A stretch of DNA of 35,425 nucleotides, from positions 1-35,425 of the forward strand of contig NZ_LSKQ01000123.1 of assembly GCF_001557115.1 (NCBI RefSeq). Direction: 5' to 3'. Positions 15,820 through 23,850 of this stretch are shown here, one piece after another. Both the position numbers and the translations under genes were made by a program. Each line of letters opens with the position of its first letter. Positions within the stretch are counted from its first letter, which is position 1. The notes under the pieces are model-generated. The model was given only the letters and a program-made list of their open reading frames with translations, was not told the origin of the DNA and made no database searches. This DNA is from Erythrobacter sp. CCH5-A1. GTDB taxonomy: Bacteria > Pseudomonadota > Alphaproteobacteria > Sphingomonadales > Sphingomonadaceae.

Positions 15820-18704
15820 GCCGCTTCGTTCGCTATCCCAAGCCTGGCGCGACCGGCACGATCCGCCGGTTCGAACCGGCCTATTGGACCGTCGATTTTC
15901 CGATTGCCATGATGGCGACCGTCGTCACGACGGGTCCGAATTCGCTGCGCATGAAGGCGCTGTTCCGCACTAACCGCGACCTTATGGGGCTGATCTGGGA
16001 AGTCGAAGACCGCGACGATCATGGTGCCTATGCCTATCCGCGACGGAAGGACTATCGCGGGTGCGTGCTGGAATTTGACTGGGCGTCGTCGGGCATTCGC
16101 CCCATGGACCGGCTTCAGTCCGTGACGCTGACTGTCGAGACATTCAGCAGCGGCACGCACTTCATTCGCATCTGGAATTACAAGACGTCCGGCACGCCGG
16201 ACAATTGCCATGTCCGGATCGTCTTCGACGAAACAACGCTTTCCGGCTTCTTCGCGGACACGAACGTCCCCTGGGGGGACGTGAAGCGCATGTTCATTTC
16301 GCTTCAGCCGCTGGCGGCTGGGCGGGGGAACTGTTCGCTTGCCGCCCCGGCGGCGCCGGGTGCGTCGTCGATCACGCTGAACGTCGGCGACGGCGGACCG
16401 ATCACGCCGGGGGCGAAGGTCTTCATTCTGGGTTCCAGCTTCGACGTGCCCGCCTACACGGTGACGTCCACGACGGCCGGCGCGGTCCAGACAGTTTCGA
16501 TCACCCCGCCGATCAGCACGACGGGCGGCTTCAGCATCGCCGCCGGGGCGGAAGCCTTCGTCCAGACGGCGACGGACGAACAGATCGGCGAAAGCCCTGC
16601 CCAAGTGGACATTTCGAATATCAGCGTCACCGGGCCGAACAGCACGCTTCCCATGTTGACGACGCCGCAACCGGCGCACGCGCTTCGCATGACGGACGGG
16701 TTCGACAACGCCTACCCCTTCAGCCCGGAACGGCTGGTCGAACAGGTTCACGCGCTGGGGTATCGGGGGCCGTATGTCCTCTATATGGGGATCAGCAAGT
16801 TCCATTCGCTTTCGTGGAACGCGGGCGAAGCGCGCTATGTCGTCGATCCGGCGAAGCCCAAGCTGAACGCGCCGACGGTGCAATGGCTGGAAGAATTCTT
16901 CGCCCGCCTTCACGCGAAGGGCTTCACGATCATCATTTCCGTGTCGTTCGAAATCCTTGCCCAGTTCATGCCGACGCCATGGAAACAGCGCGACGCGCTG
17001 GGCAATGAAGCGCAAACCGGCTGGGAACCGCCGTCGTCCCTGATCGCCCCGACGAACACGGACGGGCTGGTCTATCTTCGCGACGTCTTTCTAGAGGCGC
17101 TGGAACTTCTTCCGGCTGGTGCCGCGAAACATTTCCAGATCGGCGAACCGTGGTGGTGGGACGGAAGCTATGGATCGAACGCGCCGCATATCTATGACGC
17201 GACGACGGAAGCCGCCTATGTGGCGGCGACCGGACAAGCGGTCCCGACGCCGCGCCTGACTTCGGTCTTCGGACAGCCAGCCCCGGCGCAACTGCCCTAT
17301 CTGGAATGGTGCCGGGATCAGCTTGGCGTCGCCACCCAATACCTTCTTTCCGCGCTGAAGGGCGTATTTGCCCCGGACCGCGCGCCGGAAATCGACCGCC
17401 ACTTCCGGGGCGGGGCGGACGGCTGGGACAATCTTCAGGCGGGCGTGATCGAGACAGCCGCCTATTTCGGCGACACGACGGGCACGCCGCAAAGCTATTT
17501 GCTGGTCTTCACCCCGCAAATTCTTCGCGGCGACGCGCCTATGCTGCGAACCCTGAACTTCCCGGAAGCCGCTTGGAAATTCCCCGCCTTCGACGTCCTT
17601 CAGATCGAAGACTATGACAAGGTTGTCGAAGGGGACTATGCCTTCACGGACCTGACTTGGAAGCTGGCGACGACGGTCCTTCAATATCCGAAGGACCAGA
17701 TTGATTATTTCGCGGGCTTCAACCTGTTGCCGTCCACGACATGGATCTGGTTCAACACGGACAAGGCGATCTGGCGGGCCTTTCGCGAAGCGCCGAAGGA
17801 CGTCTATGTCTGGTCGCGCGAACAAGTCATGCGCGACGGCTGGCTGTTCGACGAACAGTCGTGGAAGGTCTATCCCGCCGTCACCCGCCTTGCCCAGTGC
17901 TGGCGGATCGAGCGGACCGACGGGGTGACGCAAGCCTTCACGTCGTTTGACAAGCCGCTGATCGTGGACGGGATCACCTATCGCCCGGCGAACAGCTTCA
18001 GCGCCTCGCAACTGGCGTCCGACACGGACATGTCCGTCGCCGACGTCGAATTGCTGGGGGCGCTGGACAGCGACGACATTCAGGCGGCGGACCTGTTGGC
18101 GGGGGTCTATGATCACGCCGAAGTCGAACTGTTCCTGGTGGACTGGGGCGATCTGTCGCTTCCCCGGACAATCGTCCGGCGCGGCTGGATCGGCACAATC
18201 AGCCAGGCGGGGATCGCCTTCCGCGCCGAACTTCGCGGGCTGGGGCAACGCATTCAGCAACCCGTGATTGACAGCTATTCGGCGGAATGCCGGGTCGATC
18301 TGTTTTCCGGCAAGTGCGGCGCGAACCGTGCGGCCTTCGCGGTCGCCGCGACCGTCACGGCATTGACCGACGGGGCGCTGGGCGTCGCGTCTGACAATCG
18401 GGTCTTCTTCGCGTCGTCGCTGGGACAGCCGCCGGGCTGGTTTGACTATGGGGAAATCTGGTGGACCGGCGGCAACAATGCCGGGCGCAAGACCGAAGTC
18501 CGATCCTTCGCGGGCGGGCGCATCGAGCTATGGGAACCCATGGGGCTGGACATTGCCGTCGGCGACACTTTCACGATCCACGCCGGTTGCGACAAGTCTT
18601 TCGCGACCTGCAAGGCGAAGTTCAACAATGTGCTGAACTTCCGGGGGGAACCGCACGTCCCCGGCAATGACGCCATGCTTCGCTATCCGGACCCGAAAGC
18701 GTGA
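15816..18704 (+). CDS. Tail protein: N-terminal beta domain, TIM-barrel-like domain and C-terminal DUF2163
   Basis: A 962-residue multidomain protein. Residues 1-180 are beta-rich (PHRRKDYRG-type region and WASSGIRPMDRLQSVTLTVET), followed by a thin linker domain to about 280. Residues about 290-670 look like a glycoside-hydrolase TIM barrel (RLVEQVHALGYRGPYVLYMG, FTIIISVSFEILAQF, QIGEPWWWDGSYG near 440, DVLQIEDYDKV). Residues about 690-962 are DUF2163 / GTA gp13 (FSASQLASDTDMSVADVELLG, CRVDLFSGKCG, CDKSFATCKAKFNN, GEPHVPG). In gene transfer agents DUF2163 is a separate, much shorter hub protein of about 300 residues. The barrel may bind or cut sugars, or be a non-contractile tail-sheath-like domain. 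The GEPWW Glu is a candidate acid, not proof of activity. Confidence 0.85.
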   Translation: MSRFVRYPKPGATGTIRRFEPAYWTVDFPIAMMATVVTTGPNSLRMKALFRTNRDLMGLIWEVEDRDDHGAYAYPRRKDYRGCVLEFDWASSGIRPMDRLQSVTLTVETFSSGTHFIRIWNYKTSGTPDNCHVRIVFDETTLSGFFADTNVPWGDVKRMFISLQPLAAGRGNCSLAAPAAPGASSITLNVGDGGPITPGAKVFILGSSFDVPAYTVTSTTAGAVQTVSITPPISTTGGFSIAAGAEAFVQTATDEQIGESPAQVDISNISVTGPNSTLPMLTTPQPAHALRMTDGFDNAYPFSPERLVEQVHALGYRGPYVLYMGISKFHSLSWNAGEARYVVDPAKPKLNAPTVQWLEEFFARLHAKGFTIIISVSFEILAQFMPTPWKQRDALGNEAQTGWEPPSSLIAPTNTDGLVYLRDVFLEALELLPAGAAKHFQIGEPWWWDGSYGSNAPHIYDATTEAAYVAATGQAVPTPRLTSVFGQPAPAQLPYLEWCRDQLGVATQYLLSALKGVFAPDRAPEIDRHFRGGADGWDNLQAGVIETAAYFGDTTGTPQSYLLVFTPQILRGDAPMLRTLNFPEAAWKFPAFDVLQIEDYDKVVEGDYAFTDLTWKLATTVLQYPKDQIDYFAGFNLLPSTTWIWFNTDKAIWRAFREAPKDVYVWSREQVMRDGWLFDEQSWKVYPAVTRLAQCWRIERTDGVTQAFTSFDKPLIVDGITYRPANSFSASQLASDTDMSVADVELLGALDSDDIQAADLLAGVYDHAEVELFLVDWGDLSLPRTIVRRGWIGTISQAGIAFRAELRGLGQRIQQPVIDSYSAECRVDLFSGKCGANRAAFAVAATVTALTDGALGVASDNRVFFASSLGQPPGWFDYGEIWWTGGNNAGRKTEVRSFAGGRIELWEPMGLDIAVGDTFTIHAGCDKSFATCKAKFNNVLNFRGEPHVPGNDAMLRYPDPKA

Positions 18705-19126
18705 CGGTATCGCGGGACCAGATCGTCGCCGCCGCGCGCGGCTGGCTGGGAACCCCGTTCCACCATCAAGGGCGGGTCAAAGGGGCGGGGGTCGATTGCG
18801 CGGGCGTGATCGTGGAAGTCGCCCGCGAACTGGGCGTCGGCGACGTGGACGTTCGCGGCTATGGGCACCGCCCGGACAGCCGGGAACTGGAACAACTTTG
18901 CCGCGAACACATGACGCCGGTCGCGCTTCAGGACGCGGCGGCGGGCGACGTCTTGCTGATCATGATCGACAACGCTCCCCAGCACCTGGCGTTCCAGACG
19001 GCAATCGGCGGCGAACGGGGAATGCTGCATTCCTACGCCCCTGCCCGGCGTGTCGTCGAACACCGGATTGATCAGCACTGGGCGGACCGGATCGTCGCCG
19101 TCTTCGAATTGCCGGGGGTCGAATAG
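18701..19126 (+). CDS. Tail-tip NlpC/P60 cell-wall peptidase (GTA gp14-like)
   Basis: A 141-residue protein with the NlpC/P60 triad: Cys33 in GVDCAGV, His95 in PQHLAFQT and His110 in MLHSY as third polar residue. Phage and GTA proteins of this family sit in the tail tip and open peptidoglycan during DNA entry. It starts with GTG inside the preceding stop region (GTGA) and its TAG overlaps the next GTG, so translation is coupled. Confidence 0.92.
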   Translation: MTVSRDQIVAAARGWLGTPFHHQGRVKGAGVDCAGVIVEVARELGVGDVDVRGYGHRPDSRELEQLCREHMTPVALQDAAAGDVLLIMIDNAPQHLAFQTAIGGERGMLHSYAPARRVVEHRIDQHWADRIVAVFELPGVE

Positions 19127-21378
19127 TGGCAACTCTTGTTCTTTCCGCCGTCGGCACGCTGATCGGCGGTCCGCTGGGCGGATCAATCGGCGCGGCGCTG
19201 GGGTCGATGATCGACCAGGCGCTGTTCGCGCCGACGTTCAAGTCTGAAGGTCCACGGCTGGGCGATCTGACGGTTCAGGCGTCGTCCTATGGGAACCCGA
19301 TCCCGCGCATCTTCGGACCGGAAAACCGGATCGCTGGCAATGTGATCTGGTCCACCGGCCTGGTCGAAACGAAGACGACGAAGAAGCAGGGCGGCAAGGG
19401 CGGCGGCGCGAAGACCGAAACGACGTCCTATGCCTATCACGTCGATTGCGCCATTGCCCTTTGCCGGGGACCGATTGCGGGGGTGAAGCGCATCTGGGCG
19501 GACGGGAAGCTGTTCCGCGACGAAAATGGCGTCCAGAAACAGGCGAGCGCGCTTCGCATCTACACCGGCACGGAAACCCAAATGCCGGACCCGACAATGG
19601 AAGCCGCGCTGGGCGCGGGCAATTGCCCGGCGCACCGGGGGCTTGCCAATGTCTTCTTCGACCGGCTGGAGCTGGGGGACTTCGGCAACCGCATTCCGAA
19701 CTTCACCTTCGAAATTGAGGCGCATTCGTCGGCGACGGTCGCAACCGTGATCGAAGAACTATGCGACGCGGCGAACGTGCCCTTCCTGGACGCGGCGCGG
19801 GCCGACTATTTGGACCTTCGCGGCTATAACATTGCGCGCGCGGCGACCATTCGAAGCGTGCTGGACCCCTTGCGCGCGGCCTATTTCTTCGACGCGTCGG
19901 AGATCGAAGGCGAATTGCAGTTCTTCCCGTCGGACAGCACGCCGGTCGCCAAGGTGCCCCGCGAAGACCTGGGCGCGCACGAATTCGGAACGGATCGCCC
20001 GCCGGACTATGAAGTCACCCGGACCGCCGACATTGAACTTCCGCGCCAGATCATGGTCCAGCACCTGGACCCGTCGCGCGACTATCAGCCGAACAGCCAG
20101 CGCGCCCGGCGAAGCGCCACGAACAGCGACGCGGACATATCCGTGGAACTGCCGATCGTGCTTGCCGGGGACGACGCCAAGGCAATCGCCGAACGCATGA
20201 TGTCCATGCAATGGATCGGGCGGGACGGGTTCACCTATCAGCTTCCGATTGACTATCTTCACGTCGAACCGGGACACAAGATCGTCGTCGGGCACGACGA
20301 CGGGAAGGATCGTGTCGTCCGCGTCGCCCGCCGGGAACTTCGCCTTCCGGGTTCCTTGCTGGTCGAATGCAAGACCGACGGCGCGGCGGTGCTTTCGAAG
20401 GGGGCGACCGCTGCCCCGGCGCTTGTGCCCACGCAAGCCGTCAACCTTCCCGGTCCGACGACGGCGCACATTCTGGACTTGCCGATCCTTCGCAACGCGG
20501 ACGACGTGTCGGGCTTCTATGTCGCCGGGGCCGGTGCCTCGCCCGGCTGGCGCGGCGCGGTCTTCTTCCGGTCGCGCGACGGCGGCGTGAACTATGACAG
20601 CTTCGCCGATCTGATCGACGGCGCGGTGATCGGCACGACGAACGGCGCGCTGGGCGCGGGAACCCCGGAATTCTGGGACGAAGCGAACAGCGTCACCGTC
20701 ACCATGCTGAACCCGGCGGACACGCTGGAAAGCGTCACAAGCCTTCAGGTTCTGAACGGCGCGAACGCCGCCGTGATCGGCGGGGAAATCGTCCAGTTCC
20801 GCAACGCCACGCTGGTCGCGCCGGGGCAATACCGGCTGGACGGCTTGCTTCGCGGGCGCAAGGGGACCGAAGACCAGATCGCCGGGCACGCGCCGGGCGA
20901 ACGCTTCGTGCTCTTGACCGGCGGCGGCATCTATCGCCCGGAACTGGAAGCCGGTGAAATCGGGATCGCGCGGTTCTACCGGGCGGCTTCCGTCGGGACG
21001 AACGTGTCCGACGCGCCGCCGTTCAGCTTCACGCATTCGGGACGCTGGGCGAAGCCCTATGCCCCGGCGCATGTCCGGGGAACCCGCAACGGCGCGGGCG
21101 ATCTGGCGCTGGCGTGGATCAGGCGAACCCGGCTGGAAGACCCTTGGGCGGACGGCATTGACGCGCCGCTGGGCGAAGCGACGGAAGCCTATGAAATCGA
21201 CATTCTGGACGGCGGCGGCGCGGTGAAGCGCACGCTGTCCAGCGCAACGCCGACGGCGATCTATCCGGCGGCGGACCAGATCGCCGACTTCGGAAGCGCC
21301 CAGGCTGCAATCCAGGTCCGGGTCTACCAGATCAGCGCCCGCGTCGGGCGCGGCTTGCCAACGGAGAAGACGCTTTGA
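19126..21378 (+). CDS. Tail hub / host specificity protein, GTA gp15-like
   Basis: A 750-residue protein. It has a Gly-rich hydrophobic start (LSAVGTLIGGPLGGSIGAALGSMIDQALF) as in tail-tip hubs. The middle has the phage tail-3 (PF13550) pattern around DFGNRIPNFTFEIEA and PREDLGAHEFGTDRPPDYEVTR. The C-terminal third (HILDLPILRNADDVSGFYVAGAGAS, then GLLRGRKGTEDQIAGH) resembles the GTA baseplate fiber-binding domain. The N-terminal TIM barrel of the longer gp15 in the Rhodobacter GTA (about 1,300 residues) is not present; a barrel is found instead in the protein encoded two genes upstream. GTG start overlapping the preceding stop. Confidence 0.88.
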   Translation: MATLVLSAVGTLIGGPLGGSIGAALGSMIDQALFAPTFKSEGPRLGDLTVQASSYGNPIPRIFGPENRIAGNVIWSTGLVETKTTKKQGGKGGGAKTETTSYAYHVDCAIALCRGPIAGVKRIWADGKLFRDENGVQKQASALRIYTGTETQMPDPTMEAALGAGNCPAHRGLANVFFDRLELGDFGNRIPNFTFEIEAHSSATVATVIEELCDAANVPFLDAARADYLDLRGYNIARAATIRSVLDPLRAAYFFDASEIEGELQFFPSDSTPVAKVPREDLGAHEFGTDRPPDYEVTRTADIELPRQIMVQHLDPSRDYQPNSQRARRSATNSDADISVELPIVLAGDDAKAIAERMMSMQWIGRDGFTYQLPIDYLHVEPGHKIVVGHDDGKDRVVRVARRELRLPGSLLVECKTDGAAVLSKGATAAPALVPTQAVNLPGPTTAHILDLPILRNADDVSGFYVAGAGASPGWRGAVFFRSRDGGVNYDSFADLIDGAVIGTTNGALGAGTPEFWDEANSVTVTMLNPADTLESVTSLQVLNGANAAVIGGEIVQFRNATLVAPGQYRLDGLLRGRKGTEDQIAGHAPGERFVLLTGGGIYRPELEAGEIGIARFYRAASVGTNVSDAPPFSFTHSGRWAKPYAPAHVRGTRNGAGDLALAWIRRTRLEDPWADGIDAPLGEATEAYEIDILDGGGAVKRTLSSATPTAIYPAADQIADFGSAQAAIQVRVYQISARVGRGLPTEKTL

Positions 21379-22010
21379 CCGACACGCCGAAGATGGCCCT
21401 TCCCTACATCGCCACGGGGCAAGCGCAAAAGGAAGTGACGCACAATGAAGCACTGAACCGGCTGGACGCCATGATCCAGCCCGTCGTCGTGAACAGCACC
21501 ACGTCCGCGCCGCCGGGATCGCCGACGGACGGACAGGCGTGGATCGTCGCGGCCGGCGCGACCGGGGCATGGGCGGGCAAGGTCGGACAGATCGCCGCAT
21601 GGTTTGGCGGTTGGCAGTTCTTCACGCCCGCCGACGGCTGGTCCGTCTGGGACGCGGCGCTGGGGCGGCGGATCACGTTCGACGGCACGAACTGGGGCGA
21701 CGACAAGCCAGCGATCCAGACGCCCACGCTGGGGCTTGGCTGGATCGGCTATGGCGGCGGCTATGGAAGCCCGCGCTACTCGAAGACGCCCGACGGGCGG
21801 GTCACGCTTGAAGGGCTTATGCAAGCCGGGACAGACGGGACCGTCTTCACCCTACTTCCGGGCTATCGCCCGGCGGATCGCCTCATGTTCGCTTGCTGGT
21901 CCGGCGGCGGTGCCTACCGGGTGGACGTGGACCCGAACGGCGCGGTGATCGTGACGGGATCGAACGCGGTCTTCAGTTCCCTTTCCGGCATTTCCTACTT
22001 TGCGGCTTAG
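21375..22010 (+). CDS. DUF2793 tail fiber protein
   Basis: A 211-residue protein. The N-terminal half is DUF2793 (TPKMALPYIATGQAQKEVTHNEALNRLDAMIQP, then SPPGSPTDGQAWIVAAGATGAW and a W-rich end). The C-terminal part (SPRYSKTPDGRVTLEGLMQAG, then beta strands to GISYFAA) looks like a receptor-binding or lectin-like knob. The start is TTG in a TTGA overlap with the hub stop; it reproduces the usual DUF2793 beginning, which an ATG six codons later would cut. This is probably the outermost adhesive fiber and a candidate for host-range changes. Confidence 0.88.
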   Translation: MTDTPKMALPYIATGQAQKEVTHNEALNRLDAMIQPVVVNSTTSAPPGSPTDGQAWIVAAGATGAWAGKVGQIAAWFGGWQFFTPADGWSVWDAALGRRITFDGTNWGDDKPAIQTPTLGLGWIGYGGGYGSPRYSKTPDGRVTLEGLMQAGTDGTVFTLLPGYRPADRLMFACWSGGGAYRVDVDPNGAVIVTGSNAVFSSLSGISYFAA

Positions 22011-22057
22011 GCGCAATGAACAGAAACAGATCAAGCACTTGGGCGGGGGCAATCAGA

Positions 22058-22393
22058 ATGCTTTCATGGATTGAACCCATTGCCGCGAAATACACATGGA
22101 TATGGATCGGGCTGACGTTCGGCTTCGCGGCAAAGTATGCCTTGCTGATCAAGCGCGGGGTCAAGGTCCGCCCGATCCTGATCCTTGCCGATTTGCTGTT
22201 GCTGCCCATGGTCGCGCTGATCGCCTATTCGGTCGCGCATCAATTCGGCGCGACCGGCGAAGCGGCTGCATTGCTGACAGCGCTGGGAACCGTCGGCGCG
22301 GATCGACTGGTCCAGTTCTACATGGACCGCTTCTTCGCCCAGATCGAACGGGCTGAAAAACCGGCGCCGGGTCCAGACGAACCCGGCAACTGA
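22058..22393 (+). CDS. Small membrane protein, probable holin
   Basis: A 111-residue protein with two clear membrane segments (residues about 10-30, WIWIGLTFGFAAKYALL, and 38-60, RPILILADLLLLPMVALIAY) and a weaker third around 66-82. The tail is charged. It stands directly before the endolysin and spanin genes, which is the usual place of a holin. ATG 22058 with GGGGGC upstream is preferred; an in-frame ATG at 22016 would add 14 polar residues without a ribosome binding site. Family not recognised; the role is from topology and neighbours. Confidence 0.65.
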   Translation: MLSWIEPIAAKYTWIWIGLTFGFAAKYALLIKRGVKVRPILILADLLLLPMVALIAYSVAHQFGATGEAAALLTALGTVGADRLVQFYMDRFFAQIERAEKPAPGPDEPGN

Positions 22394-22436
22394 TCGCCGC
22401 GCCCGGCACGTCGGGCCTTTCCCTGGAGAAACCACC

Positions 22437-22913
22437 ATGTCCTATTCGCTCGGCGCGGCTTCGCGCCGCGAGCTTGCTGGCGTTCACCCGCGCCTTGTCG
22501 CCGTCGTGGAACGTGCGATCACCTACACGTCCCAGGACTTCACCGTCTTCGACGGGCTGCGCACGGAAGCCGAACAGCGCGAGATTGTCGCGCGCGGGGC
22601 TTCGCGGACCATGAATTCCATGCACCGCAAACAGGCGGACGGGTTCGGCCATGCGGTCGATCTGGTCCCGTGGATCAATGGCAAGCCCCGCTGGGAGTGG
22701 AAGCCGATCTTCCAGATCACCGTCGCGGTGAAGCGCGCGGCGGACGAACTGGGCGTCCGGCTTCGCTGGGGCGGCGTCTGGGACCGCGCGCTGGCGGACC
22801 TTCCCGGCGACGCGGCTGGGATCGAACAGGCCGTGAATGCCTATGTTTCCCGCCGCCGCGCCATGGGCAAGACCGCCTTCATTGACGGTCCGCACTTCGA
22901 ACTTGCCCGATAG
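22437..22913 (+). CDS. Endolysin, M15 peptidase (VanY / L-Ala-D-Glu type)
   Basis: A 158-residue peptidase without signal peptide, so it needs the holin to cross the membrane. The M15C signature is visible: S61-x-H63, then an inserted QADGF stretch and GHAVDL (His72, Asp75), and the late HFEL with His153. WGG (111-113) is also typical. It cuts peptide cross-links of peptidoglycan at cell lysis. TGGAGAAA precedes its ATG. Confidence 0.88.
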   Translation: MSYSLGAASRRELAGVHPRLVAVVERAITYTSQDFTVFDGLRTEAEQREIVARGASRTMNSMHRKQADGFGHAVDLVPWINGKPRWEWKPIFQITVAVKRAADELGVRLRWGGVWDRALADLPGDAAGIEQAVNAYVSRRRAMGKTAFIDGPHFELAR

Positions 22914-22925
22914 GAGCGCGGCGCG

Positions 22926-23261
22926 ATGCAATGGATCACGGGGCTGTCCAAGCTGGGCAAGGCAATCGCGGCGCTGATCGTGCTGGCGCTGGCGATCTGG
23001 GCGTTCTTCTTCGTGCGCGGCCTGTTCGTCGGCGATCTGGCGACGAAGGCCAAGCTGGGCACGGAACAGGCCGGGGCGGCGCTGGAAAGCGGCAAGGACG
23101 CGGTGAACACCGTCGGCGACGCCCAGCGCCGGGACGAAGCAACCGACAAGAAAGTGGAAGGAACCCAGAATGACGTCAATCGCGCGACTGACGGCGCTGG
23201 CGCTGATCGTGCCGGCCGTGACGGCTTGTGTCTCAACTTCGGTATTTGCCCCGACGACTGA
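22926..23261 (+). CDS. Inner-membrane spanin (Rz-like)
   Basis: A 111-residue protein with one N-terminal membrane segment (residues 11-33, GKAIAALIVLALAIWAFFFV) and an Ala/Lys/Glu/Gln-rich periplasmic part able to form coiled coil. AGGAG lies eight bases before the ATG. The last 92 bases overlap, in another frame, the start of a lipoprotein gene. This is the classical Rz/Rz1 arrangement; together they fuse inner and outer membrane during lysis. Confidence 0.75.
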   Translation: MQWITGLSKLGKAIAALIVLALAIWAFFFVRGLFVGDLATKAKLGTEQAGAALESGKDAVNTVGDAQRRDEATDKKVEGTQNDVNRATDGAGADRAGRDGLCLNFGICPDD

Positions 23262-23502
23262 CTGTTCGGCGCTGGTCCCCGCCGAATGGCGGCAAGGCGT
23301 GCCGAACGCCGCCGCGCCTGCCCCGGCGGACAATGATCTGGACCGGCTGAAGGGCTGGATCAATTTCGGGATCGCCCAGACGGGACAGCTCGAAAAGGCG
23401 AACAGCCGGACCGGCGACGCCATGGGCATTGTCGAACGCTGCGAAGCCCGCGACCGCGCGGCGGTCCGGCGGTCCCGTCCGAAGTTCCTGGGGCTGTTCT
23501 GA
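23170..23502 (+). CDS. Outer-membrane spanin lipoprotein (Rz1-like)
   Basis: A 110-residue protein with a lipoprotein signal: basic start, hydrophobic core and the lipobox VTAC with Cys20. The mature part has a short Pro/Ala linker and a helical QTGQLEKANSRTGDAMGIVERCEARD region as in many alphaproteobacterial Rz1-type proteins. It begins inside the Rz-like gene (GGAAG six bases before ATG) and extends well past it. Confidence 0.78.
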   Translation: MTSIARLTALALIVPAVTACVSTSVFAPTTDCSALVPAEWRQGVPNAAAPAPADNDLDRLKGWINFGIAQTGQLEKANSRTGDAMGIVERCEARDRAAVRRSRPKFLGLF

Positions 23503-23534
23503 CAGCCGCCATTCTCCCTTGCCTTATGCCGTTT

Positions 23535-23549
23535 GTTCCTGTTATGTTC
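23535..23549 (+). promoter_or_regulatory. Alphaproteobacterial LexA (SOS) box
   Basis: GTTCCTGTTATGTTC: two GTTC half-sites with exactly seven bases between them, the known direct-repeat LexA site of alphaproteobacteria (GTTC-N7-GTTC). It lies in the 153-base gap before the regulator/methyltransferase cassette. A possible promoter (TTGCCT at 23519, TTATGT at 23542, 17-base spacer) would be covered by LexA. Sequence match is direct; function is inferred. Confidence 0.7.
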
Positions 23550-23559
23550 TCACAGAACA
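23545..23559. promoter_or_regulatory. Perfect inverted repeat, candidate operator
   Basis: TGTTCT-CAC-AGAACA, a perfect 6-bp inverted repeat that overlaps the second half-site of the LexA box. It may be the binding site of the ribbon-helix-helix protein encoded about 100 bases downstream, giving an autoregulated, SOS-linked cassette. Which protein binds is not known. Confidence 0.5.
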
Positions 23560-23655
23560 GAATGCGGCGAAACGGAGACAAAGCCCTTGTTTACTTCCCG
23601 GCCATTGCCTAGGGTGCTTCACGGTGCTGCACCTTGCAGCATTGCGGGGGACAAT

Positions 23656-23850
23656 ATGGCGTCGAAGAACCGGGTGACGGTGAACTTGTCCGACGACGAA
23701 GCCGCCCAGCTTGCGGAACTGGCTGATCGGGAGAGGGTTTCGAAGGCATGGCTGGGACGCCGTGCGATCTGCGATCTGTTGGATCGCACCCGAACCCAGG
23801 ATCAGGACAAGCCGCTCTCCATTATTTCGGGAGGAAGGGGAAAGCGATGA
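23656..23850 (+). CDS. Ribbon-helix-helix (CopG/Arc-type) regulator
   Basis: A 64-residue protein with the RHH pattern: a short strand RVTVNLSD followed by helix EAAQLAELADRERVS and helix KAWLGRRAICDLLDR. GGGGGAC precedes the ATG. Its stop overlaps the methyltransferase ATG (ATGA), so both are translated together. It probably controls the cassette, in place of the HTH control protein found in many restriction-modification systems. An antitoxin-like role is the main alternative. Confidence 0.8.
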   Translation: MASKNRVTVNLSDDEAAQLAELADRERVSKAWLGRRAICDLLDRTRTQDQDKPLSIISGGRGKR

